A stretch of DNA of 64,000 nt from Theionarchaea archaeon (lineage in GTDB: Archaea; Methanobacteriota_B; Thermococci; Methanofastidiosales; SZ-28-30). Location of the stretch: contig JACVGT010000034.1 in the NCBI GenBank assembly GCA_018992685.1, positions 14,735-78,734 on the forward strand, written 5' to 3'. Below are positions 8,594 to 18,676 of this stretch, piece by piece. The first letter of the stretch is position 1. Each line of letters begins with the position of its first letter. Position numbers and translations under genes: made by a program. The notes under the pieces were generated by a model, which was given only the letters and a program-made list of their open reading frames with translations, was not told the DNA's origin and did no database searches.

Positions 8594-9208
8594 CTAGGGT
8601 TTTCTTGCTGTCAGTGAAAAATGATTTGCTCTGTCAATATGAAGGTCAACGATGCAAAACCCTTCAAACAGTGAGAGAAGTTCCTCTTTCTTGAAATAAT
8701 GATGTGGAAATCCTTTTTCGCAGCCATCTAGTGGTACGAACGTATTGGGTTCGATTTCCTCTTGGCCCGTGCTGGGTTCATTCTTGGACACAGGCACTGT
8801 AACCCATATGAGTCCCCCCACTCTGAGAACACGAGTAATCTCCTGGACGGTCTTCCTGATATCTCTAACCCTGTTGTGATGGATTACCTGTATGCTTATG
8901 ACTGCATCAAAGTACGCATCATCATATGGCAACGTGGCCATATCATGAAGGGTTACATGTGCTGTCAGCTTTTGTTCCCCAAGAATTCTAATAGTATGTC
9001 CGAGGGCGGTAGGTGATGAATCCAGCCCATAGACATCGAACCCCTTTCGGGCAAGATAAACGACATGTCTCCCCGCCCCGCTTCCCAAGTCCAGGATGCG
9101 GTTTACCCTTTCTTCTGTGAACATACCAGCAATCACATCAATTCCAACATGAGGTTCCAGGGACAAAAACTCACCCCTCTTGTAGATTTCTTCCCAGACA
9201 TTCTTCAT
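8594..9208 (-). CDS. Class I SAM-dependent methyltransferase
   Basis: 204 residues. Motif I is ILDLGSGAGRHVVYLA, followed by VYGLDSS (acidic residue binding the ribose of SAM) and MATLPYDDAYFDAVIS (motif II/post-II). The overall layout resembles small cytosolic methyltransferases of the TehB/UbiE type. A TATA box at 9229-9236 is centred 26 bases from the ATG, predicting a leaderless mRNA. The substrate cannot be read from the sequence. Confidence 0.88.
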   Translation of the reverse strand: MKNVWEEIYKRGEFLSLEPHVGIDVIAGMFTEERVNRILDLGSGAGRHVVYLARKGFDVYGLDSSPTALGHTIRILGEQKLTAHVTLHDMATLPYDDAYFDAVISIQVIHHNRVRDIRKTVQEITRVLRVGGLIWVTVPVSKNEPSTGQEEIEPNTFVPLDGCEKGFPHHYFKKEELLSLFEGFCIVDLHIDRANHFSLTARKP

Positions 9209-9228
9209 ACGAATTCTTTTTCCCAGCT

Positions 9229-9236
9229 CTTATAAA
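9229..9236 (-). promoter_or_regulatory. TATA box, leaderless promoter of the methyltransferase gene
   Basis: TTTATAAG, centre 26 bases from the ATG at 9208. The divergent promoter at 9362-9369 (TTTTTATG) stands in the same relation to the ATG at 9392. Confidence 0.65.
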
Positions 9237-9391
9237 GGGTTTTGATGAGATCTATTCTCGTAGGGTGAGGCTTTGTACTTCGTTTTCGGAAAGAAGTCAT
9301 CTCTTGGAATTGGAACAGTCTTCATGCACGGCCAAGATCTGCTGCAAAGCTAGTAGAAATGTTTTTATGATATCTCTCGATATTTGTCATC

Positions 9392-10978
9392 ATGCAGAGG
9401 CTGACAAAGCTTTCTTTGGGGATGGTCTCAATAGGGATCATGTTTTTTCTTACCGTAGCACCGTATCCTACAGCAGCTGTTGATAGACCTGGTGAGGTTC
9501 AAATAACGTCGTGTTCAACCAACTTTGACCCTGCACTCTATGAGGATATGGTTGTATGGATAACAAAGATAAATGGCACGTATGGGGTTTATGGACTGAA
9601 CCTTGAAACAGGGAGAAGCTTCTTCAACACCGCAGACCCGTGCAGGAAGAAGAACCCCCAGATCTACCAGGACGTTGTGGTCTGGGAAGACATGAGGAAT
9701 GGCAACTGGGACATCTATGGATATGATCTGGCCACCTATCAAGAATTCCAGATCACCAAAGACGAGAAGGACCAGACACACCCTGCAATTTACGGAGACA
9801 TTGTGGTATGGGAGGACAGAAGAAACGGTGAGTCAGATATTTATGGATATAATTTGAAGACGCATGAGGAGTTCCTTATTTCCAAGAGTGAAGGCTCTCA
9901 TTACACTCCCGATATTTTCGAAGACCTTGTGGTGTGGCATGGCTACAGGAATTCTGGCAATGCTATCTATGGGTATGATCTTCTCACAGGACAGGAGTTT
10001 CAGATTGTTGATGTCACGTGGAGTTTTGATTTGGTCTTGTCAGGGAAGTATGTGGTCTGGCAAGACTACGACAGCGGGAACCAGGAGATCTATGCCTATA
10101 ACCTCTCTTCCTCAGAAAGGACCACGGTATTCAGGGATCTATGGCGATGGGAGTGGTCATGCAGGTCGGATCCCATGACACTGCGCAAGATTGCGGCCTA
10201 TGATGACACGGTCTTGTGGGCTAGCTACCGTGACTGTAACTACGACATCTACGGGTATAATCTTGCCACAGGGAATCAGGTTCAGATCACCTCTGATCTT
10301 CATGATCAATTCTTTCCTGCTCTTTACAAGAATACTGCTGTGTGGATGGATGATAGAGACGGGAACTATAATGTCTATGGATATGACCTTGACTTTCCCG
10401 TTGTACCCGTATGGCTGACCTATGAAAAAAAGGTCACACTGCTCAGACTCTCATATGCAGCATTCCTTGTTTTCTTTGCCATTGGTGCTGGAATCATAGG
10501 ACGGAAGGTGAAACCTCTTCAGAACCTGTCAGAGAAACCAGTTCAAGTATTGAAAAGGGGACCTGTATCTGTTGTGGCACCAGCTGTTGTGTCTCTGATG
10601 TTTGCAGCCTTTTCACTGTATTTCTTCGAGAGTTTGGTCCTGTATGAGGCTAATTTTTCCATTATCGTTACTATTCTCTCTTTTGCACTCATATCATTGC
10701 TCCCTGTCTATATTACTGACTGGTGTGCAAGAACGCCGTACATCTTGATGACTGACACGGGTGTTACAGTCCTGGGAGTGTGGGGCAACGTCCAAAGGGT
10801 AAAGTGGAATGACATTCAAGAGGTCAGTGTGCAAAAGAAAAAGATTGATATCTTCACAGAAAAGCGAGAAATCATAGTCTGGCTATCCGTACTCTCTGAA
10901 AAAGAAAAAGAACAGTTCGTTCGGAGAATCAAGGATCTTTCTGAGAGTGCTGACATACCCCTGCATGAAGAAACATGA
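9392..10978 (+). CDS. Secreted/membrane-anchored TolB-like beta-propeller protein
   Basis: 528 residues. An N-terminal signal sequence (residues 1-30) is followed by at least seven repeats of about 43-47 residues with the pattern VVWEDxRNGxxDIYGYDLxTxxEFQI, a TolB/WD40-like propeller. About residue 350 onward come three hydrophobic segments (LRLSYAAFLVFFAIGAGI, VVAPAVVSLMFAAFSLYFF, IIVTILSFALISLLPVYI) and a C-terminal domain of about 80 residues, possibly PH-like. The propeller would be outside the cell and the tail inside. The ATG at 9392 is 26 bases from a TATA box. The ligand is unknown. Confidence 0.82.
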   Translation: MQRLTKLSLGMVSIGIMFFLTVAPYPTAAVDRPGEVQITSCSTNFDPALYEDMVVWITKINGTYGVYGLNLETGRSFFNTADPCRKKNPQIYQDVVVWEDMRNGNWDIYGYDLATYQEFQITKDEKDQTHPAIYGDIVVWEDRRNGESDIYGYNLKTHEEFLISKSEGSHYTPDIFEDLVVWHGYRNSGNAIYGYDLLTGQEFQIVDVTWSFDLVLSGKYVVWQDYDSGNQEIYAYNLSSSERTTVFRDLWRWEWSCRSDPMTLRKIAAYDDTVLWASYRDCNYDIYGYNLATGNQVQITSDLHDQFFPALYKNTAVWMDDRDGNYNVYGYDLDFPVVPVWLTYEKKVTLLRLSYAAFLVFFAIGAGIIGRKVKPLQNLSEKPVQVLKRGPVSVVAPAVVSLMFAAFSLYFFESLVLYEANFSIIVTILSFALISLLPVYITDWCARTPYILMTDTGVTVLGVWGNVQRVKWNDIQEVSVQKKKIDIFTEKREIIVWLSVLSEKEKEQFVRRIKDLSESADIPLHEET

Positions 10979-11026
10979 AATGAAAAGCACAAAATGAGAA
11001 TGAAAAGAAAACCAAATCAAAAGAAA

Positions 11027-13012
11027 CTATTGCTGTCTTTGGACCATTCTGAATTCTGTGCACATGAGTGTATCAGTATTGAAGTATGACATCAGTTGGG
11101 GAGTCCTGGATTGTATTCTGACAGTACCAAGAGCACACGTCTTCAGTTGAATAGTGGCACCCATCCTGGAATCAATATACTCCTCTACTCTCTTTTCAAG
11201 AAGCGTCAGAGGCACACCGCCACTGCTCAAGACCACGTGGTGGAACTCCTTTATATTGAACGCGTCACCCAGTTCATCCATGGCTTTCTGGCGCAATTCC
11301 AACATTTTGAGCTTGCCCACCATATACCCTGTGGCCTGGGCAGGCAGCACAATGTACCGGTCCACCTCGTGAGAAGAATCATCATTTCCCATGGCCTCTT
11401 TCATGTAGGCTCTGGCTTCTTCTCGTGTCCACTGTTTATAGTGAATACCGGTATCTGCCACCAATCTCACAGCACGTAGTAATTCCATGTGCAGGCGTCC
11501 AATATTCCCATAGGGATCGTCTTCATACAGCCCCATCTCATAGACCAATTGCTCTGCATATAAGGCCCACCCTTCTACAAATCCGTTGTTGACTATGTCC
11601 CTACGGAATAGTGGCAAGTCCAATTCCTGAGCGATGGAAATCTGGAAGTAGTGACCTGGGATCGCCTCGTGGTAGGCAATAGTTGGCATCCGGTACGTGG
11701 GAACATATGAATTTCCTATGCCTGTATGGAATGCACCAGGACGGGAGCCGTCCAGAGAAGCCTGTACGTAGAATCCACCCCCGCCGCCAAAGGAAGGTTC
11801 TCCAACAACGATTAGTTCAGCAGCAGGACGTATGTCAAATACTTCATCCAACCGTGAATCCACATCATCCAGGATGTCCTCATACGTTGAAATGACCTCT
11901 TCCTTCCCCGATTGAGTGTATGTATTTATGAACCCCCGTTCCATGATGGCCCTGTCAATAAGTGTATTCATGCTCTCGTCTTGGGGGTACCCTAGTCCAT
12001 CAAAGACTTCACGCATTTCCTGTTGAATTCGATCTACTTCTGCAAGGCCCATCTGATGAATTTCCTCCGGGGTCAACACGGTGGATGTCTCATGACGGAG
12101 CATGTACTGGTAGTACTCATCTCCTTCAGGAAACCTCCATACGCCAGCTGTACTGGTGGCAACTGTCTCCAGGTACTCAACATACTCCAGAAGATCAGCA
12201 TAGGCAGGGAGGACAGACTCTTCAACGGCCTTCAAAGCTTCTTCACGAAGCACATCTCTCTCCTCATCTGACAGGTCAACCTCTTCGACTTTATCAGCAA
12301 AATAGGTGTAGAAAAGGATCGACCTGCCGCTGATGGTTGAAGGATCCCTGGAACTTGAGCCGAGGAATTCCATCAGCATCTGCCTGGTCATTGTGAGGAT
12401 ATAGGTGGGCGGGATGACTCCCAATTCTTCTCGCTTTTTCAATCCTGTGAGCAACTGTGCAACCTGTGTATCCACGCTGGAAAGACGAGCAACGTAATCC
12501 TCACAGTCTTCTTCATCAGTAAGGGTATGGTACTCCGTGAACAGACGAATAAGCTCGTCATGATAGCTGAGGAGGAAGTGGTGTATGGGATAGTTATAGT
12601 ACATGAATTTCCGGCCACGCACGAGGTCGTCCAGGTACCATTCGTAGGTATCATAGGAAATCTGCTGATCCTCGGTTAATGAAGAGCGATCGTACTCCCT
12701 CAATAACCTCAAGATGGCGCTTTCCAGTTCCTGGGTTTCCCTGATGTACTCATCTGATAGATCATTCAAGGTATTGTTCCGAAGTCCAACCTCTTCAGAG
12801 ATTCCCAGTGCTGTGACCCATTCAGGATATCTCAGCAGTAGTTGCTTGAAGGATGCGTCAAAGAACTCATCAATGGACAATCCTTTCAAGTCAGACACGA
12901 TATCATCCACTGTCGAAGATTGTACGGACGATTGTGAACTCTGGCCAATACAACCCGACAGTGCTAGTACTACAACAAGGGCCATGATTTTCCGCATTTT
13001 CGTGGTAATCAT
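11027..13012 (-). CDS. DUF885-family lipoprotein, predicted metallopeptidase
   Basis: 661 residues. The N-terminus MRKIMALVVVLALSGCIG carries a lipobox (LSGC), so the protein is exported and probably lipid-anchored. The body matches the DUF885 family: AYHEAIPGHYFQ (HEAxPGH, the presumed zinc site) and EGWALYAEQLVYE downstream as a likely third ligand region. Relatives are thought to be peptidases, with few characterised. Starts at 13012 and 12997 are both possible, and the signal sequence begins at the latter. The gene stands alone. A T-rich tract follows the stop on the minus strand. Confidence 0.82.
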   Translation of the reverse strand: MITTKMRKIMALVVVLALSGCIGQSSQSSVQSSTVDDIVSDLKGLSIDEFFDASFKQLLLRYPEWVTALGISEEVGLRNNTLNDLSDEYIRETQELESAILRLLREYDRSSLTEDQQISYDTYEWYLDDLVRGRKFMYYNYPIHHFLLSYHDELIRLFTEYHTLTDEEDCEDYVARLSSVDTQVAQLLTGLKKREELGVIPPTYILTMTRQMLMEFLGSSSRDPSTISGRSILFYTYFADKVEEVDLSDEERDVLREEALKAVEESVLPAYADLLEYVEYLETVATSTAGVWRFPEGDEYYQYMLRHETSTVLTPEEIHQMGLAEVDRIQQEMREVFDGLGYPQDESMNTLIDRAIMERGFINTYTQSGKEEVISTYEDILDDVDSRLDEVFDIRPAAELIVVGEPSFGGGGGFYVQASLDGSRPGAFHTGIGNSYVPTYRMPTIAYHEAIPGHYFQISIAQELDLPLFRRDIVNNGFVEGWALYAEQLVYEMGLYEDDPYGNIGRLHMELLRAVRLVADTGIHYKQWTREEARAYMKEAMGNDDSSHEVDRYIVLPAQATGYMVGKLKMLELRQKAMDELGDAFNIKEFHHVVLSSGGVPLTLLEKRVEEYIDSRMGATIQLKTCALGTVRIQSRTPQLMSYFNTDTLMCTEFRMVQRQQ

Positions 13013-13159
13013 CTCCTTACTTCTATATCACGCGTGTTTGAATGCTCTTTTCTTACTATAGTCTATAGTAGCTATTACTGTGACGGAGATATGTTAAATA
13101 CTTTTGGGTTTCTTATTCGTACGGAATGAGCACATCTTCTCAGAATCCAAAGAAGGCAA

Positions 13160-13169
13160 ACCATAAAAG
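13160..13169 (+). promoter_or_regulatory. TATA-like box, leaderless promoter of the MBL hydrolase gene
   Basis: ACCATAAAAG, centred 26 bases before the ATG at 13191. Confidence 0.5.
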
Positions 13170-13190
13170 TGTGAGTTCCAATGTGAGGCA

Positions 13191-14021
13191 ATGACTAGAA
13201 TTTTCACTCTGGTTGAAGATTATTCTGGATATGAGAGTCCCTTTCTCGCTCACCATGGAGTGAGCTTTCTCATCGAAGGTACAAGGACCATACTCTTCGA
13301 TGCAGGACAGAAAGCATTCCCCCTCCTGTACAACATGGAAAGGCTGGGACGTGACCCATCCACGATAGACTGTGTCTTCCTTTCTCACTGTCATTATGAC
13401 CATACAGGTGGGTTACTCGATGTTCTGAGAGCTATCAACGAGAGGATACCTGTCATCGCACATTCCACCGTTTTTAGACCCCATTTTTCTGAAAAAGAGT
13501 CAGAGAATGTAGGGATCCCCTTCGGACAGGAAGTGGTTCAGGAGTACTGTCAGCTTGTCCTGAGAGACAGTCCCTTTGAGATCATGGAAAATGTGTATTC
13601 CACAGGAGAGATCGTTCACAGAGAAGGGTTTGAGACGGAGGCGCTGCAGAACATGAGGTTATACACGTTGGAAAAGGGTAATCCAGTGAAGGATTGGCTC
13701 ATGGATGACATGAGTATTGTCATGAAGACTCCTGAAGGGTTGGTGATTGTTACTGGCTGCTCCCATGCAGGAATCGTGAGCATCATTGACCATGCTGTTT
13801 CTCTGATGCATGAGAAGAGAATTAAGGCGGTGATAGGGGGGTTCCATCTCATTGAAGCAGGGAAAGAGCACATTGAAAAGACAGTAGACGCATTGAGGGC
13901 CCGGAACGTACAGGGGCTGTACACAGGACACTGTACGGGACTGAGAGCGGAAGCGCTGTTCCTGGATTCATGGGGAGAACAGTTTCATAAACTACATTCA
14001 GGGATGGTAATAGAGATTTGA
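13191..14021 (+). CDS. Metallo-beta-lactamase-fold hydrolase (COG1237 type)
   Basis: 276 residues with the binuclear metal motif SHCHYDHTGGL (HxHxDH), a later GCSHAG histidine, and GGFHL and TGHCTG near the end. This is the arrangement of the 7,8-dihydropterin-6-yl-methyl-4-(beta-D-ribofuranosyl)aminobenzene 5'-phosphate synthase-like group. That name implies methanopterin synthesis, but most members are uncharacterised and no other pterin gene is nearby. It is cytosolic, with a leaderless promoter. Confidence 0.85.
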   Translation: MTRIFTLVEDYSGYESPFLAHHGVSFLIEGTRTILFDAGQKAFPLLYNMERLGRDPSTIDCVFLSHCHYDHTGGLLDVLRAINERIPVIAHSTVFRPHFSEKESENVGIPFGQEVVQEYCQLVLRDSPFEIMENVYSTGEIVHREGFETEALQNMRLYTLEKGNPVKDWLMDDMSIVMKTPEGLVIVTGCSHAGIVSIIDHAVSLMHEKRIKAVIGGFHLIEAGKEHIEKTVDALRARNVQGLYTGHCTGLRAEALFLDSWGEQFHKLHSGMVIEI

Positions 14022-14044
14022 TCCGTCCTGCCAGAGGATGAGGA

Positions 14045-15043
14045 TCAGCCGTAGTATCGTTTGAAGATCCGACAGATTGCCAGTGAAACCCAGAGCTGCA
14101 TTTCTCTGTTTTTTGGACTGTCTTTATACCCTTTCTTCTGGTATGACAGTCTCCATAATCCGTTGTCCTCCTGGCTGTCAATGAACCACTGGAGTGCTTT
14201 TTTCACGTCCGGGTCCTCTTCAGGAATTCCGATGAGCGAAATGGAGTCCATGGCAGACACCAGGTTGTTCCACCAGAAGGGGAACTCAAATCGAACCCAG
14301 TATTCCTCTGATTGATAGGAGGTGTAAGAATCCTTCTTGAAAAACCGAGATTTCAGCAGGGTGGCTGCTGCCACAGCTTCTTCTGAGTGTCTGTAGCGAG
14401 GGTGAGAGGCGAAAGCGCGCAACACCATACCGGTGCAAGTGTGAGAAAAAGGCTGTGACCTATCAGGGCTGAGCGGTTCAGCATACTGACTGGTTAGCTG
14501 GATTTGTTCGTTCCAGGATATGTCTCTGGTAAGGAGAGGGATGGTCCACCCGTTGTCATGCTGCCTCATAGACAACAACCACTGAAGCCCTTTTTTGACT
14601 CTGGGGTCTTCTGTATAGCCTGCTGTAATGAGCAGGGACAGGATAGCACCTGTGTAGTAGGTGGCATACTGGTTGCCAATCATTCCACGGACGTCTCCCT
14701 GTTCAGTCTGACAGGAAAACAGGAACTCTGCAGCTTTCTGGATTGAAGGGTGTTCGTTGGTGAACTGGTACATATCTACAAGGAATCTGAATTGCCTCCA
14801 CGTCTCAACCAGAGGATAGTGATGGTCAGGATAAACGTTCTTTCGCGCTCCAGGGTATTTCCACGACCCATCACGCAGTTGGGATTGTATTATTTTCTGC
14901 GGTTCTGGCAATTCCCAGACATTCTGTATGGATGGCACTGGGCTGGACAGCAAATCTCGTTCGGTAAAATACTTCAGTGCGGGGCCAGATGATAGGAGAA
15001 GAGGAGTGGGGTCATGCTGAAGATAGAGGTTCCATGAAGACAT
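14045..15043 (-). CDS. Prenyltransferase/squalene-oxidase-repeat (terpenoid cyclase fold) protein
   Basis: 332 residues from the ATG at 15043 (MSSWNLYLQHD). It contains repeated alpha/alpha-barrel units with QW-like motifs: SQLRDGSWKYPG, CQTEQGDVRGM, MRQHDNGWTIPL and SQEDNGLWRLSY. No DxDD or DCTAE catalytic motif is seen, so it is probably a barrel protein of unknown activity and not a cyclase. In-frame sequence upstream to 15328 overlaps the ubiD-like gene and looks spurious. A TTTAAACC box lies about 95 bases upstream. Confidence 0.75.
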   Translation of the reverse strand: MSSWNLYLQHDPTPLLLSSGPALKYFTERDLLSSPVPSIQNVWELPEPQKIIQSQLRDGSWKYPGARKNVYPDHHYPLVETWRQFRFLVDMYQFTNEHPSIQKAAEFLFSCQTEQGDVRGMIGNQYATYYTGAILSLLITAGYTEDPRVKKGLQWLLSMRQHDNGWTIPLLTRDISWNEQIQLTSQYAEPLSPDRSQPFSHTCTGMVLRAFASHPRYRHSEEAVAAATLLKSRFFKKDSYTSYQSEEYWVRFEFPFWWNNLVSAMDSISLIGIPEEDPDVKKALQWFIDSQEDNGLWRLSYQKKGYKDSPKNREMQLWVSLAICRIFKRYYG

Positions 15044-15137
15044 GATATCGACCTGGTTCTTTCGGTGTATGATTTTTCTTTTCTTATGAGGTTGATGGTT
15101 CTTTGCAGTCGTGGAAGAGATTTCACTGTACTGTGGT

Positions 15138-16388
15138 TTAAATGACTTTCTCGAAATCCTTCCTCTCTTTGTCCAGAGGGATGGTGCAGTCAAATCCAGC
15201 TTTGCAGGTTTTTCTCCTGTCCTCTCCAGGGTCTGAGCTGGGGTCGAGGCTTGATCCAGGGGAATCCGGATATGAGTATACATCCTTGTCTGCCTGGAAC
15301 CGCGTTGAGAATGCCCAGAGTCTATCATCTGGATTCAGAATATCAATGTCTTCGTCAAAGACAAAGACATGCTTCAGGCTCTTATGTGCATCCAGTGCAG
15401 TCTCAATCACGTTTCCTGGGTCGTCATTGCTGTGTTTTACAATGGACACTGAACAACCAAGCCAGTCGATACCACCATCCGTGAAGGCCAGATCCTTCAC
15501 TGTGCACATCTTCCGGAGTTCCCGGTAGATGAGGGGCAGCTTTCCGAATCCCATCAAGAATGAGTGCTCCCCTCTACCCGGAGTCAACGCGTAGTAAATG
15601 GGGGTTTTCTGCTGCAGGATTTTCGTGATTTTGAGCACCGGCTGTTGCCGTACGAGATCCAGTGTTCCTGTCATATCAACAAAAGGTCCTTCTTTCCCCT
15701 GTTCTGGAGTGAGTTCTCCCAGCAGGACAATCTCACTGCTTGCAGGCACCGACAACCCATTCTCTACTGTCACCATTTCAATAGGGGTCTCGTAGAACCC
15801 ACCCGCGAGAGAGGTCTCGTCCACAGGGTCTGGAGTGGAAATTGCGGCAGCAAATAGTAGGGCGGGATCGAGACCCAGGCAGATAGCTACATCAATGTGC
15901 CTGTTGTTCCTGGTGTAACAGTTCCACGTATGCCTGTGGCAGATTCTGGTGGTGCACATATTCTTTCCCTTGACCAGAATTCTGTGATAGGAGAGGTTAC
16001 GTGTCTCACACTCTGTCACAAAAACACCGGCTGTTATGTAGGGTCCTGGGTCAGAATCGTAGTACGTCAGAATTGGTAGCTTTCCAAGGTCTGCTTCGAC
16101 TTCCTCAAAGGGCTGCTTTTCAACAATAACTGGATCTACAGGGTGATCCAGAGCTCTCACAACTTTTTCCTGAAGTTCTTTCCAGTTCATGTCGAAGATT
16201 GCACAAAAATTCTCTCGTGTACACAGGTTCGAAGCAATCCTGTAATCCATCCCTGTGTTTTCGAAAAGGAAGGCTGTGTCAGACTTCCGGATTATCTGGG
16301 AAATCTCATCCAGCGAAACTGCTTTTGTCACTCGCTCAAGTCTGCCTTTTGAGGCAAGCTTTCCGAGTGCCTGGCTGAAGGTGTACAT
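15138..16388 (-). CDS. UbiD-family decarboxylase
   Basis: 416 residues of the UbiD/FDC family, which uses prenylated FMN for reversible decarboxylation of unsaturated acids. The conserved acid region appears as GELTPEQGKEGPFVDMTG, and the C-terminal domain has DLAFTDGGIDWLG...SIVKHS. In archaea the best known role of this size class is anhydromevalonate phosphate decarboxylase of the modified mevalonate pathway. That assignment is plausible but not proven here. The ATG at 16388 is preceded by GGAGGTGA five bases away. No UbiX flavin prenyltransferase lies next to it. Confidence 0.85.
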   Translation of the reverse strand: MYTFSQALGKLASKGRLERVTKAVSLDEISQIIRKSDTAFLFENTGMDYRIASNLCTRENFCAIFDMNWKELQEKVVRALDHPVDPVIVEKQPFEEVEADLGKLPILTYYDSDPGPYITAGVFVTECETRNLSYHRILVKGKNMCTTRICHRHTWNCYTRNNRHIDVAICLGLDPALLFAAAISTPDPVDETSLAGGFYETPIEMVTVENGLSVPASSEIVLLGELTPEQGKEGPFVDMTGTLDLVRQQPVLKITKILQQKTPIYYALTPGRGEHSFLMGFGKLPLIYRELRKMCTVKDLAFTDGGIDWLGCSVSIVKHSNDDPGNVIETALDAHKSLKHVFVFDEDIDILNPDDRLWAFSTRFQADKDVYSYPDSPGSSLDPSSDPGEDRRKTCKAGFDCTIPLDKERKDFEKVI

Positions 16389-16558
16389 GAGTTCACCTCC
16401 ACTACCTGAAGAACCAGTTGTATTAAGCTTTACTGTTCCAGGACGTCATTTTGATTACATGGATATAAACGAAAGGTATCTGTGTCATGCCAATCGAGAG
16501 AAGGTCTGTATTGCCCAGGCGACAAGATACCAGTACCCTTTGAAACATGTGGGAATGG

Positions 16559-17674
16559 TCAGTCCCTTCTTCTCAAAGACAGTACTGCTATCATCAAGAA
16601 GAGAGATGCAAACCCGACCAGAGCGACAATATCTATCCATATCTTTTCCAGCCCCCATCCTCGCAGCATGACATCACGGCACGCATCTACAGCATATGTG
16701 GGAGGAATCATGTATGATGCAGGTCGCAGCCATGAGGGGATAGCCTCAATGGGCCAGAAAATCCCTGACAGCAGAAAGGCTGGCAATACTACAAAGGGGA
16801 AGAACTGGATAGCCTGTACTTCCCTCTTGGCAAGGCCTGACAACAAAATTCCCAGAGACTGGCTCACAACTGCCAGAAGGGCAATGACTACAAAGGCCAC
16901 AGCCACATTTCCCACAACAGTGACCTTGAACACAAGGACACCAACCGTCAAAAGGAATGCAGACTGCAGTGTGCCCAGCAGACCGAAAGCCAGAGCGTAT
17001 CCTGTCACGATTTCACTCTCCCGAAGGGGAGTTGCCAACAATCGATCCAGTGTACCTGAAACGCGCTCCCCCACAAAAGTTATGAGTGTCAAAAGAATGG
17101 TGAGAAGATACGCAACAAATGACAGAATTCCGGGAAAGAAATAATCCATGAAACTAGCATTCTTCCCGAATATGGAATCTTCATGTATGGTGATTGGTGC
17201 CTCTTGTCCGATTTCTTGCATGGTGCCTGTCATAGCAGCGGTTATGCTCTTCAGGACGGGATTTGCCACATTGGGATTGCTCCTGTCAATAATGACCTGA
17301 ATTTCACCCGGGAACGAGGCAGTTATAACCTCCTGTGTGAAATGCTCAGGGAACACAATTGCTGCAAGAGCTCTTCCATGTTCTACATCATTCCGAGCTT
17401 CATCTGCACTTTTCAGTGTGGTTATGTCAAGCATCTGCCTGTCAAGCTGGGATATGATTTCTTCTGACAAGGAAATCCAGACACCCTGGGCTGTAGATCC
17501 TTCATCAGCATTCACAACAATCACAGGAACATCTTTGACATCTCCACTGAATGCTACTCCAAACACGAACATGGCAAAAAGAGGAGCCAGAAACATAAGG
17601 GCAGGCGTCCGCCTGTCATTCTTGAGGTCCCTGAACACACGTTTTGTCACTGCAAGACAGCGATAGATCTTCAT
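16559..17674 (-). CDS. ABC-2 type exporter permease
   Basis: 371 residues: one membrane segment near residue 25-45, a large extracytoplasmic domain of about 140 residues (VPVIVVNADEGS...), then five segments with ERVSGTLDRLLATPL, the ABC-2 signature. This is the YhbR/YhhJ-like architecture of drug or lipid exporters. Its start overlaps the stop of the ATPase gene in an ATGA, so the two are coupled. Confidence 0.9.
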   Translation of the reverse strand: MKIYRCLAVTKRVFRDLKNDRRTPALMFLAPLFAMFVFGVAFSGDVKDVPVIVVNADEGSTAQGVWISLSEEIISQLDRQMLDITTLKSADEARNDVEHGRALAAIVFPEHFTQEVITASFPGEIQVIIDRSNPNVANPVLKSITAAMTGTMQEIGQEAPITIHEDSIFGKNASFMDYFFPGILSFVAYLLTILLTLITFVGERVSGTLDRLLATPLRESEIVTGYALAFGLLGTLQSAFLLTVGVLVFKVTVVGNVAVAFVVIALLAVVSQSLGILLSGLAKREVQAIQFFPFVVLPAFLLSGIFWPIEAIPSWLRPASYMIPPTYAVDACRDVMLRGWGLEKIWIDIVALVGFASLFLMIAVLSLRRRD

Positions 17675-18399
17675 GGTGTCACCTCCTGTCTGGAGAACTC
17701 TACGAAGGCATCTTCCAGCGAGGTTGTTTCTGTCTTTTCAAGGAGCTCAGTGGGGCTTCCCTCCGCAATGATTCTCCCTCTTCTGATAAACCCGATCTTG
17801 TCGCAACGCCTGGCTTCATCCATGTAGTGCGTGGTAATCAGAATTGTAGTTCCCGTATCTTTGAGGGCATGGAAGTGATCCCAGAAGGCAAGTCTCAACT
17901 CTGGGTCCACGCCCACGGTGGGTTCATCCAGAAAGAGGAGACACGGGTCATGAATGAGGGCACACGCCAGAGAGACTCTGTGTTTCATCCCGCCACTCAG
18001 GTGTGCGATAAGTGTATTCTTCCACGCTTCCAGGTCTACAAATCTCAGGAGCTCATTTTCTTTCTCAATAATGGCCGAACGTGGGAGTCCAAAGATTTCG
18101 CCATAGAACTCCAGGAGTTCAGTGACTTTCAACCCCGTGTCAAGTGCTGTCTCCTGGGGCATGTACCCGATATTGGATGCTATGCTCTTGTCAGGAACTC
18201 TTCTCTCCAGGACGTATGCTTCCCCCGAAGTTGGGACCAGGAGACTTGATAATATCCGGATGATAGTGGTCTTTCCTGCCCCATTGGGACCGAGTAATCC
18301 ATATATTTCGCCTTCTGATACGGTCAGGTCCAATCTGTCCACTGCGGTGACTGTCCCGAACTTCTTGACCAGTTGCATAGTCCGAATGATATTTCCCAC
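17671..18399 (-). CDS. ABC transporter ATP-binding protein
   Basis: 242 residues: Walker A GPNGAGKTT, signature LSGGMKHRVSLACAL, Walker B CLLFLDEPTVGVDP, and switch His in TTHYMDEA. The start is a GTG at 18399 with GAGGTGA four bases upstream; a TTAAA box lies near 18432. It forms a two-gene exporter with the permease behind it. It is closest in layout to the multidrug/NatA group. The cargo is unknown. Confidence 0.92.
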   Translation of the reverse strand: MGNIIRTMQLVKKFGTVTAVDRLDLTVSEGEIYGLLGPNGAGKTTIIRILSSLLVPTSGEAYVLERRVPDKSIASNIGYMPQETALDTGLKVTELLEFYGEIFGLPRSAIIEKENELLRFVDLEAWKNTLIAHLSGGMKHRVSLACALIHDPCLLFLDEPTVGVDPELRLAFWDHFHALKDTGTTILITTHYMDEARRCDKIGFIRRGRIIAEGSPTELLEKTETTSLEDAFVEFSRQEVTP

Positions 18400-18676
18400 C
18401 TTTTCACCTCGTCGAGCTATGCAGCACGCCTCTTAAACTTTATGATACGTGAGAGGTATGACAGACGCTTCTTGTTTTTGTGTCTTCATCAGCACAGTTC
18501 CCTGCAGGCCAGCTATGGTGTGCAGAGATCACGAATCTGTTACAACGAGGGGAAAGAGAAGAAAGAGCCCCCGACCCGGCAAAATGGGAGATTTTGCAGA
18601 ATGAATCAGAACGATGAAATACCCACCGCACATGTTAGGTAGTATTATTATAAGAAAGAACAGGATACACTGTTTC

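Noticed and set aside
14045-15328. Long 427-codon frame for the terpenoid-cyclase-fold protein beginning in the UbiD gene
   Set aside because: The first 95 codons overlap the UbiD gene on the same strand in another frame and have no family match. The ATG at 15043 begins the recognisable domain.
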